Made by a program: the position numbers and the translations under genes. From Morchella semilibera (lineage: Eukaryota > Ascomycota > Pezizomycetes > Pezizales > Morchellaceae), in assembly GCA_009192285.1 (NCBI GenBank), contig CM018604.1, forward strand, positions 868,001 to 932,000: a stretch of 64,000 nucleotides of DNA, written 5' to 3'. The notes under the pieces are model-generated. The model did not search any database, was not told the DNA's origin, and saw nothing but the letters and a program-made list of their open reading frames with translations. Shown one piece after another: positions 59,792 through 64,000 of the stretch (positions are counted from its first letter, which is position 1; every line of letters begins with the position of its first letter).

Positions 59792-62431
59792 ATGCCTTCT
59801 CTGACATTGCCGTTGCTCTCATCTTCCTCCCCCGCCACCGAAATTTTATCCCCCACGCCCAAAAGGGCGCCCAAAAAGCTCCGCCGCAAGAACCCCCCAC
59901 CATCACTCTCAACGACGCACCAAAAGCTTCCCTCGTCCGCAGGCTCATCAACATGCTCAAGACCCTCATCCAGTAAATCCAACCACCCGGATGACAGTAG
60001 TATTAGCAGCCACAACGAGGTATGGTCCACTTTGTCTCCCCCAACCCCCCGTCAGGGTAGGAAGGGAAGCGAACCGCGCGCAAGTGATTGGTCCTCGCAG
60101 GCGGACGATTTCCCTCTTGAGCTACCACCACCCATCCCAGCGGCGCTGCGTATGGGAATGATGACACCCCCTCCCGAATCGGATCCTACCCCAGAAGTTC
60201 TGCTGCTTCTCCAGGGGCAGGGGCAGCGGGGCGGTCAGGAAGTTCAGGATCAGATTCAGGATCAGAGTCAGAATCATGGGACATCATCACCGAGACCGGC
60301 ATCTTCCGTGTACAGCTCACCACCTACATCGTCCGACCAAGAATTCTTCCCAGCAAGTGTGCACCAGGAGCATGCTATTGCTCCTGCGGCTGTTCCATCA
60401 TCACCGCCCCCCCAGATTATAAGGGGAAAGGGGAAGGACGTTTTCAAGGCTTTTTCGTACGACTTATACAGCAACTCAACGTCTGTCCTTCCCGCAACTA
60501 CCCTACCATCGAGCTCCTCGCCTCCTCAAGCGTCCAACCCTGGCACCCCCGCCGCGCAGCACCCGATCTCGTCAACGCCGCTGCCGCCGCCCAATAATAC
60601 CGCTAATATGCACACGAGGTCGAAGACCCTTCCGTCGAATCTCGACCTAACAGATTTAGCGCCGCCGCCTAGAATCACTGGACGTACGCCGAACGAGTCA
60701 CCGATCCTGCCGCCACTACCGTCGTTTCAGAGTGGTGGATTCGACCTGCCGGGTATTAATGCCGCTGCTAACGCTAAAACTAACAATGATAACGCCGCGC
60801 AATCAAGGGCCTCCCCGACGCATCTGAGTCGCCAGAAGCGCTCCACGATCCCCTCCCCGACTGCTCCGCCGGTCCCCGACAGGAAGCGCCCGTCAATGTA
60901 CTTTCATCCCGAGCATAAACCAGCGTCACCAGTGCCAGCCCCAGAGGAGGGGTCGCAGGGCGCCGCGTCGCAGGTGGAGTATATCTGTCATGCGCTAACT
61001 GCAGAAGAGCCTATCCCTCTGCCATCGTCAGCAGAGCAGACGCCGTCATCATCGCCGCCGACAGTGCAGGCAGAATTTGAGCAGCAGCAGCAGCAGCCGG
61101 TGAAGGGAAGGGCAAGGAGAAAGTCGGATGCCGTGAGCTCGTTTCTGGGAGGCTGGAAGCTGACAATGATGGGTGGGGGCTCGTCATCGTCCTCGAGGAA
61201 TGATAAAGTGATTAGCAGCGGGAGCGAGAGTGATGTCTCGCCTGTGGGTGTCGGCGATGGAGGCGGGTGGATTCATCGGAGGAAGGGCAGCTTTTCGAGC
61301 ACCAGGCCGCCAAGCAGGGACAGATCCAAGCATAGTTCGTATGCGCAGGAATACAAGGAGTTTAGAGCGCAGAAGGCTGCGGAGGGTACTGCGGCTTTGG
61401 CGTCGGCGTCATCGTCGAAAAGGTCGTCGCAATCCGCATCGAGGGAGGGGAGTGTCGCGCCCGTTCCTCAGGCGCCGGCTAGTCCGGTGGAGGGGGGCAC
61501 GGGGGTCAGTGGGATTCTTGGTATTACAAGGGAACGGAATGCTGTCGAGGGTAGAAGGACAAAGCGGGAAAGTGGAGGATATGCCTCGGGTAGCAATCCG
61601 CCGCCGGTTCCCACTGTGGACCCGAGTAAGATTGCGTCGGCCAGTGAGATTGTGAGCTTGGATGTAGCTGTGCGGCAGATGCAACTGCTGGAAAAACAGT
61701 TAAAGAAGGGCCGCCCACTGAGCCCGCCCGATTCAAGAGACGGTGAAAAGTCGGAGAGTGATAGAGGTTATCACGCCGGCTCCGAATATAGTCAGACCAC
61801 CACTGCCGCTAGCAGCTCACGGCAGGGCTCGGCAGACAGCTCCCAGCAGAACTCTAGCTCCTCTTCACCTACTGGTAGCATCAACCAGAAATTTCATGTC
61901 ACCCCCTCACCACAACCATCATCTTCTAAGCAGCAGCAGCAGCAGACCACGGACTCAACAGGGAAGGGCAAATCGCGCTCTCCACTCCGCAACGAAATAG
62001 ACTCTGAGAGCGTCTCGACCGACGAGAAGAAGAAGCTGGAACGACCAAAGAGCATGGGGAGGCACTCTTCCAGTGGCCCGACCGCCAGGCAGCAGCAGGA
62101 CTATTTCTCGAGGCCCAAGAGCTCCGGTGCAGGGCTAGAGCCCGGATCGGGGGGAACAAGGCCGCCAACACCCCCGAAACCGATTGCGAAGCTCTTTGTC
62201 ATCTGCTGTAGGTGCAAGTACTGGCATGATCTTCCAAGTGTCATGTACAGAGGAATGGTGGAGAATGGGGGCGCGACGAGATGCCCGTATTGTCTGCATG
62301 GGATGGAGGTTGCGTGTTGTGCTGGGTGAGTTTGATTTTTTTACTTTTTACGTGTGCGGATGGATGGAATGCTGACTGTGGGGTCCAATAGATATACTTG
62401 CGTGGTCTACATGCACCAGAAGCATCATTAA
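59792..62431 (+). CDS. Fungal disordered protein with C-terminal cysteine-rich (probable zinc) module
   Basis: Two exons, 59792-62325 and 62392-62431, flank a 66-bp GT-AG intron (branch site GCTGAC) and give 857 residues. About 790 N-terminal residues are Ser/Pro/Gln-rich and disordered, with many SP and TPPP sites and basic patches such as RRKS and RRKGS. The C-terminal 57 residues form the only folded-looking part: LFVICCRCKYWHDLPSVMY, then TRCPYCLHGMEVACCAG, then YTCVVYMHQKHH encoded by the second exon. The two C-x-x-C pairs plus additional Cys and His residues suggest a zinc-binding fold. I recall similar C-termini in uncharacterised proteins across Pezizomycotina, but know no function. 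The short second exon is needed to complete the module, which supports the splice. A phospho-regulated, nuclear or cytoplasmic adaptor is a guess. Confidence 0.82.
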
Positions 62432-63529
62432 TGATAGTAATGTTTTTTTCTTTATCTTGATTGATTTTTAGGAGTGTGAGCGGGCGGGCGTTTTCATTTT
62501 TTTTCCCCCTTTCCTTTCTGTATGGAGTTAATTATGAGGTGTGGTATTTTTTTTCTTTTTTTTTTTCCTTTCATGGTGGTTGGTTGGTCGGTTCTTTGCT
62601 ACCATATTTTCTTTAGCCATTCATCTTTCTTACGACATGATACACTCATTGCATCTATTTTCCTTTTCTTTTGTCTCATCTCATGGAGGATATCATAAAA
62701 ATACGGATACGGATACAGATTACAGCACGGTATATTTTTTTTAAGTAGTCCGCGACGGTGGTTTGAGGGGATATGCGGCTTGATGCGGTATATATACATA
62801 TCATAGTTAGAGAGAGAGAAAAAATACAACGGAATATCACGAGTTATGTTTTGTCTTTATCTCGACCGATATATTTCCGAAAAAAAGCTTTCAAGAGCAG
62901 CCCATGTAGCTTCCGAACGGACACACCGACCGGGGGAGGGGGAAAAAAAGAAAAAAAATTGTAGTGGACAGAGCTATTTATTTAAGCTTTCCCGCCCTAT
63001 ACACATGGAGAAGATCATGAGATGAGATGGGCACCAAACTAGTACGTCCTACATACATACACACTCTAGCATGAGCCAGAGGCTGCCTTGTCTTGTCTTG
63101 CCTTGTAGATTCAGATCTGATCTAATAATTAACGCCCATCACATAATGATCACCACCGTCGCGCGTGTACTTCTGCTTTGGTATGTACATGATGCAGTCC
63201 GGCCTTGCTTTCTCGATACATCGCCAATCGCCGAGAGTGGGCGGTTGGTTGGTTGGTTGGTTGGTTGGTTGGTTGGCTGGTTAGTAGGGGAGTGTCGGCT
63301 GTGGCTGTGGCTGTGGTGGCTTGGCGTCGGTGGTGGTGGGGTGAGGGTGAGGAAGGGAGGAGGGGGAGAGCAATGGGCTGGGTGGTCATGGGCGGTCACT
63401 CGTTTTTGGACCGGTTGTGTTTCTGCGATCATATAAGTATCAATTTTCCTGCCACGGCCTATATCCTACTCTATCATATTCTATTCTATTCTTTCTAGCC
63501 AACACAGTACCTCTCCCGTTGCAAGGAGA
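62432..63529. other. Intergenic region, 1.1 kb
   Basis: This is the 3' flank of the 857-residue gene, with T-rich stretches at 62495-62570 suited to a 3' UTR. It also holds a GGTT simple repeat at 63243-63282. No gene is seen. Confidence 0.55.
63243..63282. repeat. (GGTT)n tetranucleotide repeat
   Basis: About nine GGTT units, the last ones interrupted by GGCT, lie in non-coding DNA. Confidence 0.8.
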
Positions 63530-63757
63530 TCACCAGAACCACCGCCACAACCGTCCCCACCACCCCTGCCGCTCCCCGCCCTCCTCCCACAGCCCCAGCA
63601 CCTCCCGCTCCCGCTGCAGCAGCTCCTCGCGCACCGCCGCGATGTTGCGCATCTTCCGCTGCGCGTGTGCGTGTTGCGCGCTCAGGGCGTGGATCTGCGC
63701 GCGGAGGTCGGCGAGGCGGGCGGTGGTGGCGGCGGTGGTGGGGGTGGGGGGGGACAT
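63530..63757 (-). CDS. Possible 75-residue coiled-coil protein with Trp-rich C-terminus
   Basis: The ATG at 63757 opens a 75-residue frame ending at 63530. After a Thr/Pro/Ala-rich start it reads as a continuous helix with heptad-like spacing (LADLRAQIHALSAQHAHAQR, then AAVREELLQREREVLGLWEE), and ends in WWGRLWRWFW. The high GC of third positions and the regular helix favour a real gene over chance. An alternating TA tract at about 63862-63872 lies 105-115 bp upstream and could act as a TATA element. I do not recognise the family; the Trp-rich amphipathic end could touch a membrane. An intron upstream cannot be excluded. Confidence 0.45.
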   Translation of the reverse strand: MSPPTPTTAATTARLADLRAQIHALSAQHAHAQRKMRNIAAVREELLQREREVLGLWEEGGERQGWWGRLWRWFW

Positions 63758-64000
63758 GGTGTGTATGTATGTATGTATGTTGTGTAATATGTGTAATGTA
63801 ATGTAATGTAGTGTCTGCAGTAGATCAGTGGTGGTGGTTTTGGATAAGGGAGGGCGTAGGAGATATATATATATAGGGTGTCCAACACCCGTGCTTTTCA
63901 AATTGTGCGTTGAATTACGGGCGGTGGGGGTGGTTTGAAAGATCCAGAGCGGCATTCGTTTTAAGTTGAAAAACGGTCACGTCACCAGATATCACTCGGG
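63758..64000. other. Right-edge flank
   Basis: This is the presumed upstream region of the small minus-strand gene, with GTAT and TAATG-type simple repeats and a TA tract. Nothing else is recognisable. Confidence 0.5.

Noticed and set aside
1-64000. CRISPR arrays, operons, bacterial promoters or Shine-Dalgarno sites
   Set aside because: The genes are intron-bearing and fungal; no regularly spaced direct repeats with unique spacers are seen.

Overview
The window is nuclear DNA of a filamentous ascomycete. Its genes have short GT-AG introns (about 51-81 bp, with CTRAY-like branch points close to the acceptors), long pyrimidine-rich 5' leaders, and proteins typical of Pezizomycotina: an Rrn9-type Pol I factor, an Sfp1-type zinc-finger regulator, a GPI-anchored cupredoxin, L-arabinitol 4-dehydrogenase and a fungal M43 protease. 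Only about eleven or twelve genes occupy 64 kb, and gene-free stretches reach 9 kb. That suggests an expanded, repeat-bearing genome; a Pezizomycetes-like (truffle or morel relative) source is a guess from density and style, not a demonstrated assignment.

Layout. 1-911 (minus): 5' part of a long-chain fatty alcohol oxidase running off the left edge. 912-6835: gene-free, with hairpins and two MITE-like inverted repeats. 6836-7844 (plus): secreted M43 metalloprotease. 8879-13794 (minus): seven-segment gene model (six introns) for a 1541-residue, membrane-anchored, internally repetitive protein of unknown function. 16406-17983 (minus): Rrn9-like Pol I factor. 19339-22729 (plus): 1082-residue protein with a degenerate aminoglycoside-phosphotransferase-like fold and two C-terminal membrane segments. 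23897-24678 (minus): GPI-type cupredoxin. 27992-29858 (plus): amidase-signature enzyme. 29859-39161: the largest gene desert, with one tRNA-derived SINE-like element. 39162-40985 (plus): Sfp1-like regulator, first exon unresolved. 45573-47951 (minus): 792-residue unknown protein. 50918-51564 (minus): small single-pass membrane protein. 54193-55461 (plus): L-arabinitol 4-dehydrogenase whose reading frame is broken by five single-base indels. 59792-62431 (plus): 857-residue disordered protein with a cysteine-rich C-terminal module. 63530-63757 (minus): possible 75-residue protein.

No gene cluster or operon-like unit is evident; neighbours have unrelated jobs. Two genes concern ribosome production (Rrn9 for rRNA transcription, Sfp1 for ribosomal protein genes and growth), but they are more than 20 kb apart. 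The most striking non-genic signals are a strong excess of the palindrome TACATGTA in intergenic DNA, many long C or G homopolymers, three MITE-like inverted repeats and one SINE-like element. The most interesting protein signals are the membrane-anchored pseudo-phosphotransferase, the three-repeat-family membrane protein, and the frameshifted dehydrogenase.
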